The notes below the pieces were generated by a model, which was given only the letters and a program-made list of their open reading frames with translations, was not told where the DNA came from and ran no database searches. Of a stretch of 64,000 bases of DNA, positions 32,838 to 42,900 are shown piece after piece. The number at the start of each line of letters is the position of its first letter. Within the stretch, counting starts at the first letter, position 1. The stretch lies in NCBI RefSeq assembly GCF_006265225.1, contig NZ_VDCS01000012.1, positions 124,001 through 188,000 on the forward strand, in the 5' to 3' direction. Position numbers and translations under genes: made by a program. Source of the DNA: Allotamlana fucoidanivorans. Lineage in GTDB: Bacteria; Bacteroidota; Bacteroidia; Flavobacteriales; Flavobacteriaceae.

Positions 32838-35444
32838 TTAAAATTCTTTATCCACCAGGTCATTTTGATTTCTAAATACTAGTTTGTCATCAAAAGAATC
32901 AAGTAGTATAATACTATCTGTAGTGACCTTTCCAGCTAAAATTTCTTTACTTAAAGCGTTTAAAACTTCTTTTTGAATAACTCGTTTTACGGGTCTGGCT
33001 CCATACTCTGGGTTGTAACCTTTATCAGCCAAATAGCTTACCGCTTCGGGAGTCGCATCAAACGTAATACCTTGTTGGGCAATCATTTTTGATACATGCT
33101 TTAATTGTAAACCAACAATATCAATAATGTTTTCTTTGCTTAAAGGTGTAAACATTATGGTATCATCAATTCTATTTAAAAACTCAGGTCTTACCGATTG
33201 TTTCAACAATGCTAAAACATCAACTTTAGCGGCTTCAATAGCAGATTCTATATGTTTTGTGGCTTCAAATCGTTCCTGAATAATAGTACTTCCCATATTT
33301 GAAGTCATAATGATAATGGTATTTTTAAAATCTGCAATGCGGCCCTTGTTGTCTGTTAAACGCCCTTCGTCAAGCACTTGCAACAAAATATTGAAGGTGT
33401 CTGGGTGCGCTTTTTCAATTTCATCTAACAATACTACAGAGTACGGTTTTCTCCTTACAGCTTCTGTTAATTGTCCGCCTTCATCATACCCTACATATCC
33501 CGGAGGTGCACCAACCAATCGGCTTACGGCATGACGTTCTTGATATTCACTCATATCAATTCTAGTCATGGCATTTTCATCGTCAAACAAGTATTCGGCA
33601 AGCGCTTTAGCAAGTTCCGTTTTACCTACGCCCGTTGTTCCTAAAAACAAGAAGGTTCCTATGGGTTTGTTAGGATTTTGCAAACCAGCTCTGCTGCGTC
33701 TTACAGCATCACTTACAGCTTCAATGGCTTCTTCTTGACCAACCACACGCTTGTGCAATTCTTCTTCAAGTTTTAAGAGTTTTTCACGTTCACTTTGTAG
33801 CATTTTTGTAACAGGAATACCCGTCCACTTTGCTACAACTTCGGCAATATCATCATAGGTTACTTCTTCTTTAATTAAAGAATTTTCAGATTGTGCTTGA
33901 AGTTTCTTTTGCAATACTTCAAGTTCTTCTTGCGCTTCTTTTATTTTTCCGTAACGTAACTCGGCCACTTTACCATAGTTGCCTTCGCGTTCTGCTTTTT
34001 CTGCGTCAAGCTTATAGTTTTCTATATTCTGCTTTATATTTTGAATGTTATCAACAACGTCTTTTTCAGATTTCCATTTGGCATAAATAGCATTACGTTG
34101 CTCTTTTAAATTAGCCAAATCTGAACGAAGGGATTTAAGTTTTACTTCATCTTTTTCACGTTTAATAGCTTCAATTTCAATTTCTAACTGCATGATTTTT
34201 CTATCTAAAACATCTAATTCTTCAGGTTTAGAATTGATTTCCATACGCATTTTTGAGGCAGCCTCATCCATTAAATCGATAGCCTTATCGGGTAAAAACC
34301 TGTTGGTAATATAGCGTTGAGATAATTCAACAGCTCCGATAATAGCGTCATCCTTTATTCTAACTTTATGATGCGTTTCGTATTTTTCTTTAATACCTCT
34401 TAAAATGGAGATAGCGCTTTCGGTGTCGGGCTCATCCACAATAACCTTTTGAAAACGACGCTCTAAAGCTTTGTCTTTTTCAAAGTATTTTTGATATTCA
34501 TCAAGCGTGGTTGCTCCAATAGCACGTAATTCGCCACGGGCTAGGGCAGGTTTTAAGATGTTCGCGGCATCCATAGCACCTTGACCACCTCCTGCACCAA
34601 CAAGTGTATGTATTTCATCAATGAATAGCACAATATCTCCGTTGCTTGTGGTCACTTCTTTGATTACTGCTTTTAAACGTTCTTCAAATTCCCCTTTGTA
34701 TTTAGCGCCAGCAATCAATGCCCCCATATCTAGAGCAAAAATTTGCTTATCTTTTAAATTTTCAGGAATATCGCCATCAATAATTCTGTGTGCTAAGCCT
34801 TCGGCAATGGCTGTTTTACCTGTGCCAGGTTCGCCAACAAGAATGGGGTTGTTTTTTGTTCGACGAGATAAAATTTGAAGGATTCTTCTAATTTCTTCAT
34901 CGCGTCCAATAACAGGATCTAATTTGCCGTCCTTTGCCAGTTGATTTAAGTTTTTAGCATACTTATTTAATGAATTGTATGTTTCTTCCTGACTTTGAGA
35001 GGTTACATTTTCTCCTTTACGAAGTTCTTCAATAGCGGCGTTTAATCCTTTTTCAGTAACACCTTGGTCTTTTAACATTTGGGAAATCTTGCTATTCGAT
35101 TTAAAAATGGCAAGAATTAAATGTTCAATTGACACAAAGTCGTCATTCATTTTTTTCGCCATATTAGCAGCATCATTTAAGGTTTTGCCTGATTCTCTTG
35201 ATAGCATAATATCGCCACCAGAAACTTTAGAGAAACTTTCAAGTTGTTTTTCTAAAGCCTGTTTCAAAATAGAAACATTAACATTTAATTTTTTTAAAAG
35301 GAAGGGTAAAACGTTTTCGTCAACCTCAAAAATACCTTTAAAAATATGTTCGTTTTCTATTTGTTGATGACCATATTCTTGCGCAATTTGTTGCGCCTGT
35401 TGTATGGCCTCCTGTGATTTTATTGTATAATTATTTAAGTTCAT
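32838..35444 (-). CDS. clpB: ClpB protein disaggregase
   Basis: 868 residues, normal length for ClpB. N domain (1-145), first AAA+ ATPase with GEPGTGKTAIAEGLA near 200 and DEIHTLVGAGGGQGAMD, the coiled-coil M domain (about 400-525) that separates ClpB from ClpA/C, and second AAA+ with GTTGVGKTELAKALAE near 600 and LLDEIEKAHPD. It refolds heat- or stress-aggregated proteins with DnaK. Monocistronic, divergent from the ytxJ-type gene, with a terminator directly downstream. Confidence 0.97.
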   Translation of the reverse strand: MNLNNYTIKSQEAIQQAQQIAQEYGHQQIENEHIFKGIFEVDENVLPFLLKKLNVNVSILKQALEKQLESFSKVSGGDIMLSRESGKTLNDAANMAKKMNDDFVSIEHLILAIFKSNSKISQMLKDQGVTEKGLNAAIEELRKGENVTSQSQEETYNSLNKYAKNLNQLAKDGKLDPVIGRDEEIRRILQILSRRTKNNPILVGEPGTGKTAIAEGLAHRIIDGDIPENLKDKQIFALDMGALIAGAKYKGEFEERLKAVIKEVTTSNGDIVLFIDEIHTLVGAGGGQGAMDAANILKPALARGELRAIGATTLDEYQKYFEKDKALERRFQKVIVDEPDTESAISILRGIKEKYETHHKVRIKDDAIIGAVELSQRYITNRFLPDKAIDLMDEAASKMRMEINSKPEELDVLDRKIMQLEIEIEAIKREKDEVKLKSLRSDLANLKEQRNAIYAKWKSEKDVVDNIQNIKQNIENYKLDAEKAEREGNYGKVAELRYGKIKEAQEELEVLQKKLQAQSENSLIKEEVTYDDIAEVVAKWTGIPVTKMLQSEREKLLKLEEELHKRVVGQEEAIEAVSDAVRRSRAGLQNPNKPIGTFLFLGTTGVGKTELAKALAEYLFDDENAMTRIDMSEYQERHAVSRLVGAPPGYVGYDEGGQLTEAVRRKPYSVVLLDEIEKAHPDTFNILLQVLDEGRLTDNKGRIADFKNTIIIMTSNMGSTIIQERFEATKHIESAIEAAKVDVLALLKQSVRPEFLNRIDDTIMFTPLSKENIIDIVGLQLKHVSKMIAQQGITFDATPEAVSYLADKGYNPEYGARPVKRVIQKEVLNALSKEILAGKVTTDSIILLDSFDDKLVFRNQNDLVDKEF

Positions 35445-35530
35445 TTCTTTCTTTTTTTTCTCTTGTTATAGAGTTGATTATTTTACTTTTACACCCACTT
35501 AAGGTCAATAATCCTACCAATAAGAAATGT

Positions 35531-35575
35531 AAGACAAAATGTCTTTTTAGAATAGAATTTTTGTGACTTTTTGTC
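35531..35575. promoter_or_regulatory. Two GACA/TGTC-type dyads between clpB and the bacilliredoxin gene
   Basis: AAGACAAAATGTCTT (35531-35545) is an inverted repeat with a 3-nt centre; GACTTTTTGTC (35565-35575) is a related shorter dyad 20 nt on. They lie between two divergent stress-related genes and could be an operator pair, but no CIRCE element or known heat-shock operator is recognised. Confidence 0.3.
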
Positions 35576-35649
35576 GGTTTGTAAGTAATGAGAATGGTTT
35601 CGACTGAAATTATTGTGTTTTAAAAAATTGTAAAAGAAAGATATATTGA

Positions 35650-36039
35650 ATGAATTTACTTAATAAAATATTTGGAAAAACGACCGAACCCAGAAAAGAA
35701 AAGGAATTGCCTTGGGTTCCGTTAACTCATTTAAGTCAACTAGAGGATATCAAAGAGCGTTCTAAACATAAAACTCAGTTGCTTTTTAAGCATTCTACAC
35801 GTTGCGGAATTAGTAGCATGGTTATGAATCAATTTGTTAAGGCTTATGATAATGTATATGATTTCGATTTATATTATTTAGATCTCTTAAATTATAGAGA
35901 GATTTCAAATGAGGTAGCAAATACATTTCAAGTGATACATGAGTCGCCGCAACTATTAGTTATTGCCAACGGACGTGTTGTGGCATATGAGTCGCACGGT
36001 GCTATAAACGAAATTAATTTAGAACAATTCGTTTTCTAA
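35650..36039 (+). CDS. YtxJ/BrxC-family monothiol bacilliredoxin
   Basis: 129 residues with a thioredoxin-like fold. TQLLFKHSTRCGISSMVMNQF carries the single active Cys, where the family has C-x-I-S, and PQLLVIANGRVVAYESHGAI the cis-Pro side. Family members remove bacillithiol from proteins; many Bacteroidota make bacillithiol. Divergent from clpB. The gene is short but the motif is clear. Confidence 0.85.
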   Translation: MNLLNKIFGKTTEPRKEKELPWVPLTHLSQLEDIKERSKHKTQLLFKHSTRCGISSMVMNQFVKAYDNVYDFDLYYLDLLNYREISNEVANTFQVIHESPQLLVIANGRVVAYESHGAINEINLEQFVF

Positions 36040-36133
36040 TAACGGGTTGATTACCTGTAAAAAAATATATTCTTTCGTTAAAGTAGTTTCATATTTGTAT
36101 TTTTAAGGTATTATTAATTACAAATATGTTATA

Positions 36134-37921
36134 ATGGTACGAAACTTACTTTTGATTGCTTGCGTTTTTCTTAGTGTTGCATGTAAAAATGAACAAGAGA
36201 ATACACCCGAAGAATCTCCAGCACCAGAACAACTAGCTCAGCTTTTAAAAGATTACTACAACGAAGGCTTAGCTTTTGATGTGAAGAAGGCTACTGATGC
36301 TGGTATAGCTACCTATAATGACCAGTTTCCAAATACCTTATCAGAGGCTTTTAAAATGGAAAAGCAATCTTATTATGAAAAGTATAAATCAGCTTTAAAA
36401 GACATTGATGCTACACAACTATCTGATGTAGAGCAAATGAGTAAAGATGTTTTGACTTGGGACATCACAATTAATTTAGAGGGTATGACTTTTAAAAAGG
36501 ATTTAATGCCTATAGATCAAATGTGGTCAATGAATTTAGATGTTAACGGTTATGCCAGCGCAAAAAATGCGCAACCTTTTCATACTGTTAAGGATTATGA
36601 AAATTGGCTTAAACGCGTAGATGACTATTTAATATGGCTTGAGGCTGCTAAAAAAAATATGCGCGAGGGTATGAAAACGGGTTATGTTTTACCAAAACCG
36701 TTAATAGTAAAAGTAATTCCGCAATTTGAGGGTTTAGCAACAAGTCATGTAAACGAACATTTGTATTATGCACCTGTTCTTAATTTTCCAGAATCTTTCA
36801 GTGAAAGCGATAAAGAGAAGCTTGTTGAGGCCTATACAAATATGGTCAATCATAAAGTTAAACCAGTTCATGAGGATATGGTAAAATTTCTAAAAGATGA
36901 ATATTTACCAGCTGGAAGAGAAACTCATGGTATTGCCGATACGCCACTAGGGAAAGCCTATTATACACACCAAATAAAGCGGTATACTACAACCAATATG
37001 ACGGCTGATGCTATTCATGAATTGGGTTTGCAGGAAGTTGCTCGCATTCGTACAGAAATGAGCAAGGTTATGACTAAGGTGGGTTTTAAAGGAGATCTTT
37101 TTGCCTTTTTTGAGCACATCAGAACAAATAAAGCCTTTATGCCTTTTACAGAACGGTCACAGGTTATTGCATTTTATGATAGTATTTATGCGGTGATGAA
37201 ACCTCAAATAGATCAACTTTTTTCAAAGCAACCTAAAACACCGTTTGAGGTAAGAAGAACGGAACCATTCAGAGAAAAATCGGTCGCAGCCAATTACAGT
37301 CCAGGGTCGCTTGATGGAACAAGACCAGGTATTTTCTATACGCCTATACCAGACGTAGAACAATATAATATTTTTGATAAGGAGGATTTGTTTTTACATG
37401 AGGCTATACCCGGGCATCATTTTCAAATATCTTTAGCACAGGAAAATGAAGAACTTCCAGAGTTTAGAAAAACTTTGTGGTATAGCGCTTATGGTGAAGG
37501 GTGGGCACTTTATACCGAATCTTTGGGTAAAGAGCTAGGACTTTATAAAGATCCATATCAATATTTTGGTATGTTAAGCTCTGAAATGCATCGTGCTATT
37601 CGTTTGGTGGTTGATACGGGCATACATGCTAAGGGGTGGACAAGGGAACAGGCTATTCAATTTTCTTTAGAGAATGAGGCCGAAGCAAAGAACGATATCA
37701 TTAGTGAAATTGAACGTTATATGGCCAATCCAGGACAAGCACTCTCTTATAAAATTGGGCAATTAAAGCTGATAGAGTTACGCCAACGTGGAGAAGAAAA
37801 ACTTGGTGAAGCATTTGATATTAGAGCGTTTCATAATGAGGTGTTAGAAACAGGTTGTATACCGTTACAGTTGCTAGAGGAAAAGATTAATCGTTGGATT
37901 GATGCCCAATTGCAACCGTAA
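36134..37921 (+). CDS. DUF885 lipoprotein, probable metallopeptidase
   Basis: 595 residues, lipobox SVAC (Cys15). The DUF885 signature HEAIPGHHFQ, with a distal SAYGEGWALYTE, resembles the HExxH...E zinc site of gluzincins, the zinc-binding His/Glu being spaced as HEAxPGHH. A TSPGSL-like stretch precedes it. Members are predicted M2/M3-like peptidases, outside the cell here by virtue of the lipid anchor. A gamma-glutamylcyclotransferase-like gene follows after 6 nt. Confidence 0.85.
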   Translation: MVRNLLLIACVFLSVACKNEQENTPEESPAPEQLAQLLKDYYNEGLAFDVKKATDAGIATYNDQFPNTLSEAFKMEKQSYYEKYKSALKDIDATQLSDVEQMSKDVLTWDITINLEGMTFKKDLMPIDQMWSMNLDVNGYASAKNAQPFHTVKDYENWLKRVDDYLIWLEAAKKNMREGMKTGYVLPKPLIVKVIPQFEGLATSHVNEHLYYAPVLNFPESFSESDKEKLVEAYTNMVNHKVKPVHEDMVKFLKDEYLPAGRETHGIADTPLGKAYYTHQIKRYTTTNMTADAIHELGLQEVARIRTEMSKVMTKVGFKGDLFAFFEHIRTNKAFMPFTERSQVIAFYDSIYAVMKPQIDQLFSKQPKTPFEVRRTEPFREKSVAANYSPGSLDGTRPGIFYTPIPDVEQYNIFDKEDLFLHEAIPGHHFQISLAQENEELPEFRKTLWYSAYGEGWALYTESLGKELGLYKDPYQYFGMLSSEMHRAIRLVVDTGIHAKGWTREQAIQFSLENEAEAKNDIISEIERYMANPGQALSYKIGQLKLIELRQRGEEKLGEAFDIRAFHNEVLETGCIPLQLLEEKINRWIDAQLQP

Positions 37922-37927
37922 GGCATT

Positions 37928-38326
37928 ATGAATTGTTTGGGTCATGATTTCTTATTTGTATATGGTACACTATTAAAACAAGCAGATAATGAGATGTCAC
38001 GTTTTTTGGCATCTCACTCTCATTGTATAGGTGATGGGTATTTTCAAGGCAAGTTATTTCAAGTGGCGCACTATCCTGGAGCTATTTTAAGTGATGCCCC
38101 AGCAGATAAGGTATATGGTAGTGTGTATCAATTATATCACGCTAGTACTGTATTTAACGTTTTAGATGATTATGAAGGTATTAATGAGCAGTCTGATGTT
38201 CCAGATTTATACAAACGCATTCTTGTTGAGGCTTGGTTATTTGATAAAAGGAAACTGAAGGCATGGGTATATATCTACAATAGACCAACCAAAGGTTTGC
38301 CTGTAATTTCTAGCGGAAAATATTGA
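37928..38326 (+). CDS. Gamma-glutamylcyclotransferase-like (AIG2/GGCT) protein
   Basis: 132 residues with the family start FVYGTLLKQ, the substrate-loop GKLFQVAHYPGA, VYGSVYQL and the conserved acid in LDDYEGI. The fold cyclises gamma-glutamyl amines or dipeptides to 5-oxoproline. That product is the substrate of the PxpABC enzyme encoded 8 kb away, a possible functional link. The exact substrate is unknown. Confidence 0.8.
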   Translation: MNCLGHDFLFVYGTLLKQADNEMSRFLASHSHCIGDGYFQGKLFQVAHYPGAILSDAPADKVYGSVYQLYHASTVFNVLDDYEGINEQSDVPDLYKRILVEAWLFDKRKLKAWVYIYNRPTKGLPVISSGKY

Positions 38327-38387
38327 CATCACTTTAGTAAATATTTTTAAAGTTGTTTCTTTGCCTTATCCTAAAACTGAAACCTAA

Positions 38388-40073
38388 ATGCCTTTGTTTT
38401 CTGCTTCTTATTTTCATGAGTTCCGTGTTACAGAATTACCAGAATTGCCTGAAAAGTTTACGTTTCCATTTTACTATGAGCCACACCCTTTATGTATTAT
38501 GGCCGCTCAAGATGTACAGCAATATTTAGAAACACAAACTGATTTTGTACATAATTTTGGCTTAAATAGTACTTTAAAGGGAAATCCTATAGGTAAAATG
38601 TTTGGGGTCATGGTAGTGAAAAATGAAGCAAATAAGTTGGGTTACCTAGCGGCTTTTTCGGGTAAATTGGCAGAAAGCAATGATATAAAAGGATTTGTTC
38701 CTACAATTTATAATACGCTAAATCAAGCAGGGTTTTATAAAAAAGGAGAAGCTACATTAAATCGGTTTAATGCTGAAATAAAGACTATGGAAGCTTCAAA
38801 GGAATTTGCATTAGCTCAAAAGAATATTAAAGATGCTGAAGTGCGATACCAAACAGAATTACTTGAGCTGAAGCAAAATATTAAGTCTGAAAAAAAACAT
38901 CGAGATCAAGAAAGGGCAGTAGCAAAACAGGTAATGTTAGATACCGAATATGCTGCTTTCAATGAATTGTTGAGTGAAGCCAGTAAAAAGCTTCAGATTG
39001 AGTTAAAACAATTTAAACGCCATTGGAAATATAAACAGGAGACTCTTGAAAAAGAATTAAGCGTTATGAAACTTCCAATAGATGCATTAAAGCAAAAAAG
39101 GGCGGCATTATCAGCTACGCTTCAATCTCAATTACACCAGCAGTATAGATTTTTAAATGCGAATGGAGAAGAATGTAGTTTGCTTGATATTTTTAGGGAT
39201 ACAGTAACACCCATTCCTCCAGCAGGTTCGGGTGAATGTGCAGCACCTAAACTGTTTCAATATGCATATCAGAATCATTTAGAGCCTTTAGCTATGGCTG
39301 AGTTTTGGTGGGGGGTGTCCCCAAAATCAGAAGTTAGAAAACACAAGCAATTTTATCCGTCATGTAGAAGTAAATGCGAACCTATTTTAGGGCATATGAT
39401 GAAAGGGTTACAGGTAGACAATAATCCTATTTTACAAATACCTCATTACAATGAAGATTTGGATATTGTGTTTGAAGATGATTATTTATTACTGGTAAAC
39501 AAGCCTCATGAATTTCTTTCGGTTCCAGGTAAGCGCATACAAGAGTCTGTTTACACTAAGATGAAGCAGTATTTGCCACATGCAACGGGCCCTTTGTTAG
39601 TACATCGGTTAGATATGTCTACATCTGGTCTTTTGTTAGTTGCTAAAAACATGCGTGTACATAAGCAGCTGCAAAAACAATTTATTGAACGTACGGTAAA
39701 GAAGCGTTATATAGCCCTTTTAGATGGTGTTATAGAGCAAAAAGAAGGTGTTATAGATTTGCCTTTGCGGGTTGATTTGGATAATAGACCACAGCAATTA
39801 GTTTGTTATAAACATGGAAAACTAGCTAAAACCAAATTTGAAGTGATTACGGTTGAAGATGGGAAAACAAGGGTTTATTTTTATCCCATTACAGGGCGAA
39901 CACATCAGCTCAGGGTACATGCGGCTCATCAAAACGGATTAAAAACGCCTATACTAGGCGATGATTTGTATGGAACAAAATTGGATAGGTTACATCTCCA
40001 TGCGGAACGTATAACATTTAAGCATCCCATTTTGAAGGAAGAACTTACTGTCCATTGCTCGGCTCCTTTTTAA
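38388..40073 (+). CDS. RluA-family pseudouridine synthase with long N-terminal coiled-coil extension
   Basis: 561 residues; a plain RluA enzyme has about 220-320. The catalytic domain is C-terminal (about 355-561), with HRLDMSTSGLLLVAKN carrying the catalytic Asp and ITGRTHQLRVHAAH. The first about 130 residues are a globular domain (PLCIMAAQDVQQYL, GKMFGVMVVKNE), and about 130-245 is a charged coiled coil. A short Cys-containing link (GSGECAAPKLFQYAYQNHLEPLAMAEFWWG, with later CRSKCEP) joins it to the synthase. Proteins of this fused kind occur in other proteobacteria and Bacteroidota. It modifies uridine in rRNA or tRNA; the extension may choose the substrate. Confidence 0.88.
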   Translation: MPLFSASYFHEFRVTELPELPEKFTFPFYYEPHPLCIMAAQDVQQYLETQTDFVHNFGLNSTLKGNPIGKMFGVMVVKNEANKLGYLAAFSGKLAESNDIKGFVPTIYNTLNQAGFYKKGEATLNRFNAEIKTMEASKEFALAQKNIKDAEVRYQTELLELKQNIKSEKKHRDQERAVAKQVMLDTEYAAFNELLSEASKKLQIELKQFKRHWKYKQETLEKELSVMKLPIDALKQKRAALSATLQSQLHQQYRFLNANGEECSLLDIFRDTVTPIPPAGSGECAAPKLFQYAYQNHLEPLAMAEFWWGVSPKSEVRKHKQFYPSCRSKCEPILGHMMKGLQVDNNPILQIPHYNEDLDIVFEDDYLLLVNKPHEFLSVPGKRIQESVYTKMKQYLPHATGPLLVHRLDMSTSGLLLVAKNMRVHKQLQKQFIERTVKKRYIALLDGVIEQKEGVIDLPLRVDLDNRPQQLVCYKHGKLAKTKFEVITVEDGKTRVYFYPITGRTHQLRVHAAHQNGLKTPILGDDLYGTKLDRLHLHAERITFKHPILKEELTVHCSAPF

Positions 40074-40081
40074 TATAGCAT

Positions 40082-40113
40082 AAAAAGCCTTTAACGGTTA
40101 GTTAAAGGCTTTA
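40082..40113. terminator. Bidirectional terminator between convergent genes
   Basis: AAAGCCTTTAAC (40084-40095) pairs with GTTAAAGGCTTT (40101-40112) around GGTTA, flanked by A- and T-rich ends. It serves both the RluA gene and the minus-strand lipoprotein gene. Confidence 0.75.
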
Positions 40114-40118
40114 ATACG

Positions 40119-41294
40119 TTAAATCCTATAGGAATTAATAATTTGTTTAAGTTTAAGCTTTAAGTCTTCTCCTGTGTCATAAACCATTTGTTCGTTATTA
40201 GGAAAAGGTACTCTGCGATGTTCTAAATAGCCAATATCATCAGGGAGTAAAGCGCGCCTATCTCCTTTAGAAGTCGCAAAAATGTATTCGAATACAAATT
40301 CACTATTTACAGGGAATTTATCTAATATTTGATTTGTTTTTAAGTCTTTATAAACAACATCACCAATAACTTGAGAGGTTTTTGTTTGAATCGTTTCAAA
40401 ATAACGACATGTAACTTTTACTATTTTATCAACTTTAATGTCGTTTCCAAGGCTGTCTTTTGCTACGTTACCTTTTTCATCATAGGCGTACTGCCAACCG
40501 TCTTTAACCTCTTTTTCTCTAACAAATTCACGCTCCGTGATGCGCTCAGGAGAAACGTTGATTTGTTTTAGGTTAAGCTGTAGCGTGTAATCATAATTAA
40601 GATCTTTTATTTTGTTTACATGATAAACACTCCAAAACTTATTAATACCGTAAGTGTCCATGCTTAGTAAGTCGGCTTCAAGTTTTTCAGGAATCATTTG
40701 TTCGGTTTCATTATTTATAGAAACCAAGATATAATCTGTTCCACGTTCATGGGCTTCGTTTAAAAGATTAGGCGTATCTTTATAATTTGGGTTAATGTTT
40801 TCAATATATTCTAAAGTGTTATATGCTTCTCTAATAGATTGTTTGTCTTTTGCGTTTAATAAGGCTAGCCCCTTTTGATAATAGTAGCTAGATACTTTGT
40901 TCTTGGCATCAAGAATAGCATCACTATAATTATTGAATTCGAAAACTACTGGTTGGTCATCTATATATAGAGGTATAAGAGGTTTTATAGACTCCTGTCT
41001 GCCATCTAATCCTGTATAAAGCTCATAAATATTTCTATAGGCTTCTGGGTTATTATCCTTTTTTAAATGAGCAATAGAACCTAAATCGCGTTCAACCACT
41101 TTGTAGTAAGCATCTTGAAGCATGATAACATAATCCTGATTACGCTTTTTATCCTTATTGGTTCTCAGTTTTTTTAAGGCGGTTTGAATAGCGTGGTCAT
41201 AGTTGCCTGTATTTACGGCACGTTCTACTTGTTTACGCGTACTGCACGCATAAGCAATCATCACAGTAAATAAAAGAAGTATTAGTTTTTTCAT
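40119..41294 (-). CDS. Lipoprotein of unknown function
   Basis: 391 residues, lipobox MIAYAC (Cys17). The mature N-terminal part is helical with TPR-like repeats (VNTGNYDHAIQTALKKL, LLNAKDKQSIREAYNTLEYIENINPNYKDT); the rest is beta-rich with RITEREFVREKEVKDGWQYAYDEKGN. No catalytic motif is seen. Its kind is common as a conserved orphan lipoprotein in flavobacteria. A 123-nt gap and the fumarylacetoacetase gene lie on its 5' side, on the same strand. Confidence 0.6.
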   Translation of the reverse strand: MKKLILLLFTVMIAYACSTRKQVERAVNTGNYDHAIQTALKKLRTNKDKKRNQDYVIMLQDAYYKVVERDLGSIAHLKKDNNPEAYRNIYELYTGLDGRQESIKPLIPLYIDDQPVVFEFNNYSDAILDAKNKVSSYYYQKGLALLNAKDKQSIREAYNTLEYIENINPNYKDTPNLLNEAHERGTDYILVSINNETEQMIPEKLEADLLSMDTYGINKFWSVYHVNKIKDLNYDYTLQLNLKQINVSPERITEREFVREKEVKDGWQYAYDEKGNVAKDSLGNDIKVDKIVKVTCRYFETIQTKTSQVIGDVVYKDLKTNQILDKFPVNSEFVFEYIFATSKGDRRALLPDDIGYLEHRRVPFPNNEQMVYDTGEDLKLKLKQIINSYRI

Positions 41295-41417
41295 AGGTCA
41301 AGTATTTTGGTTATGGGCTTACCTTGTCAATAGTGGTGCCAAAATACGAAACAATCGGATGAAAAACTAATAAATCCGATAAAACGTAAAAAATATTTCA
41401 AAAAAGAAAGAATTAAG

Positions 41418-42701
41418 CTACTTTTTGCTAAATACAGGAAGTAATTTTGTAGAGACTTCTCCAAATCCAATTCTTGTACCATCTTTTTCACAATGACCAC
41501 GCATAATCACGGTATCATAATCATTTATGAATTTACGCTCTGTTCCATCAGTCATTTTAATAGGTTTTTCACCTTTCCAAGTTAGTTCTAACATGGAGCC
41601 ATAGCTGGCTTCTGTTGGGCCAGAAATAGTACCACTACCCATCATGTCACCAGAGTTAACAGGACATCCATTTACTGTATGATGAGCCAATTGTTGTACC
41701 ATATTCCAATACATGTATTTAAAGTTAGATTTACTCACTATAGTTTCTTTGGCTCCTTTAGGTTGAATAGCTACTTCTAATTGAATATCATAACTTTTTT
41801 TTCCTTTATATTTTAAGTAATCAAGTTGAGGTTTAATGGGTTTAGGACTTTCAACACGGAAAGGTTCTAAAGCATCAAGCGTTACAATCCACGGCGAAAT
41901 AGAAGAGGCAAAGTTTTTAGCTAAGAACGGACCAAGAGGTGCATATTCCCATTTTTGAATATCACGCGCACTCCAATCATTTAAAAGCACGAGTCCGAAA
42001 ATATATTCTTCAGCTTCATGAATAGGAATTGGTTCTCCTAAATCATTGGCGTCGGTTGTAATGAAAGCCATTTCAAGTTCAAAGTCAACTAATTTACTTG
42101 GACCAAAAACAGGTTCGCTAGAGCCATGTGGTAAGGTTTGTCCCTGCGGTCTGTGTATTGGAATTCCAGATGGAATAACTGAAGAACTTCTGCTATGATA
42201 AGCAACGGGTATATGTAGCCAATTAGGCAATAAAGCATTGTCTGGATCTCTAAACATAGAGCCCACATTGGTGGCGTGTTCCTTACTCGAGTAAAAATCT
42301 GTGTAATCACCAATTTGAACTGGTAATTGCATTTCAATTTCATCTAGCCTAAAAAGAATGGTTTTCTTGTGTTTTGTATTATTTTTTAAAGTATCATTTT
42401 CAGCATCAAAAATTTCAGCGATACGATTTCTCACTGCGCGCCAAGTTTTTCTTCCATCGGCTATAAAATCATTTAAAGTATCTTGAAGAAAAATATCATC
42501 AGTTAGAGGAATCCCTTTAAAATATCCAAGCTGGTGTAATGCTCCAAGGTCAATTGCGGTATCGCCAATACGAGTACCAATAGTGATAATATCATCACGT
42601 GTTAAGAAAACGCCAAAAGGGATATTTTGAATTGGAAAATCTGAATTTTTATCTACATGTAACCAAGAGGTTCTATCTGGATTGTTAGCTGATAATGGCA
42701 T
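41418..42701 (-). CDS. fahA: Fumarylacetoacetase
   Basis: 427 residues from ATG 42701 (MPLSANNPDRTSW), the usual length; a longer frame beginning at 42773 adds 24 residues rich in Phe/Lys that do not fit the family. RDFYSSKEHATNVG-type segment (here TDFYSSKEHATNVGSMFRDP, the substrate/acid-base region), VAYHSRSSSVIPSG, DFELEMAF (metal ligands), LLNDWSARDIQKWEYAPLGPFLAKNF and GSGTISGPT are all present. It performs the last step of tyrosine breakdown, giving fumarate and acetoacetate. Divergent from glyA. Confidence 0.93.
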   Translation of the reverse strand: MPLSANNPDRTSWLHVDKNSDFPIQNIPFGVFLTRDDIITIGTRIGDTAIDLGALHQLGYFKGIPLTDDIFLQDTLNDFIADGRKTWRAVRNRIAEIFDAENDTLKNNTKHKKTILFRLDEIEMQLPVQIGDYTDFYSSKEHATNVGSMFRDPDNALLPNWLHIPVAYHSRSSSVIPSGIPIHRPQGQTLPHGSSEPVFGPSKLVDFELEMAFITTDANDLGEPIPIHEAEEYIFGLVLLNDWSARDIQKWEYAPLGPFLAKNFASSISPWIVTLDALEPFRVESPKPIKPQLDYLKYKGKKSYDIQLEVAIQPKGAKETIVSKSNFKYMYWNMVQQLAHHTVNGCPVNSGDMMGSGTISGPTEASYGSMLELTWKGEKPIKMTDGTERKFINDYDTVIMRGHCEKDGTRIGFGEVSTKLLPVFSKK

Positions 42702-42865
42702 AACTTTAATTTTAAAGGTTATTGTATTCGTATCAAACCTACACATTTTTTTTATTTTAAATGAAAAAAACAAACAAAATCTAAATTAAATCTAACCGTT
42801 GATAAAACCGTTAAAAACTTAACTCTTATTCTATAGATTTTGGTGTATTTAACTGAGGTATTTAT

Positions 42866-42873
42866 TATTTTTG
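42866..42873 (+). promoter_or_regulatory. -7 promoter element of glyA
   Basis: TATTTTTG fits TAnnTTTG, 27 nt before the glyA start codon. A TTG at 42840-42842 is a possible -33 element with somewhat long spacing. Confidence 0.45.
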
Positions 42874-42900
42874 CCGAATATTTAATCAGAATTTTATTTT

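Noticed and set aside
42702-42773. Longer N-terminus of fumarylacetoacetase
   Set aside because: The added residues are a Lys/Phe-rich stretch unlike the family; the ATG at 42701 matches normal length.
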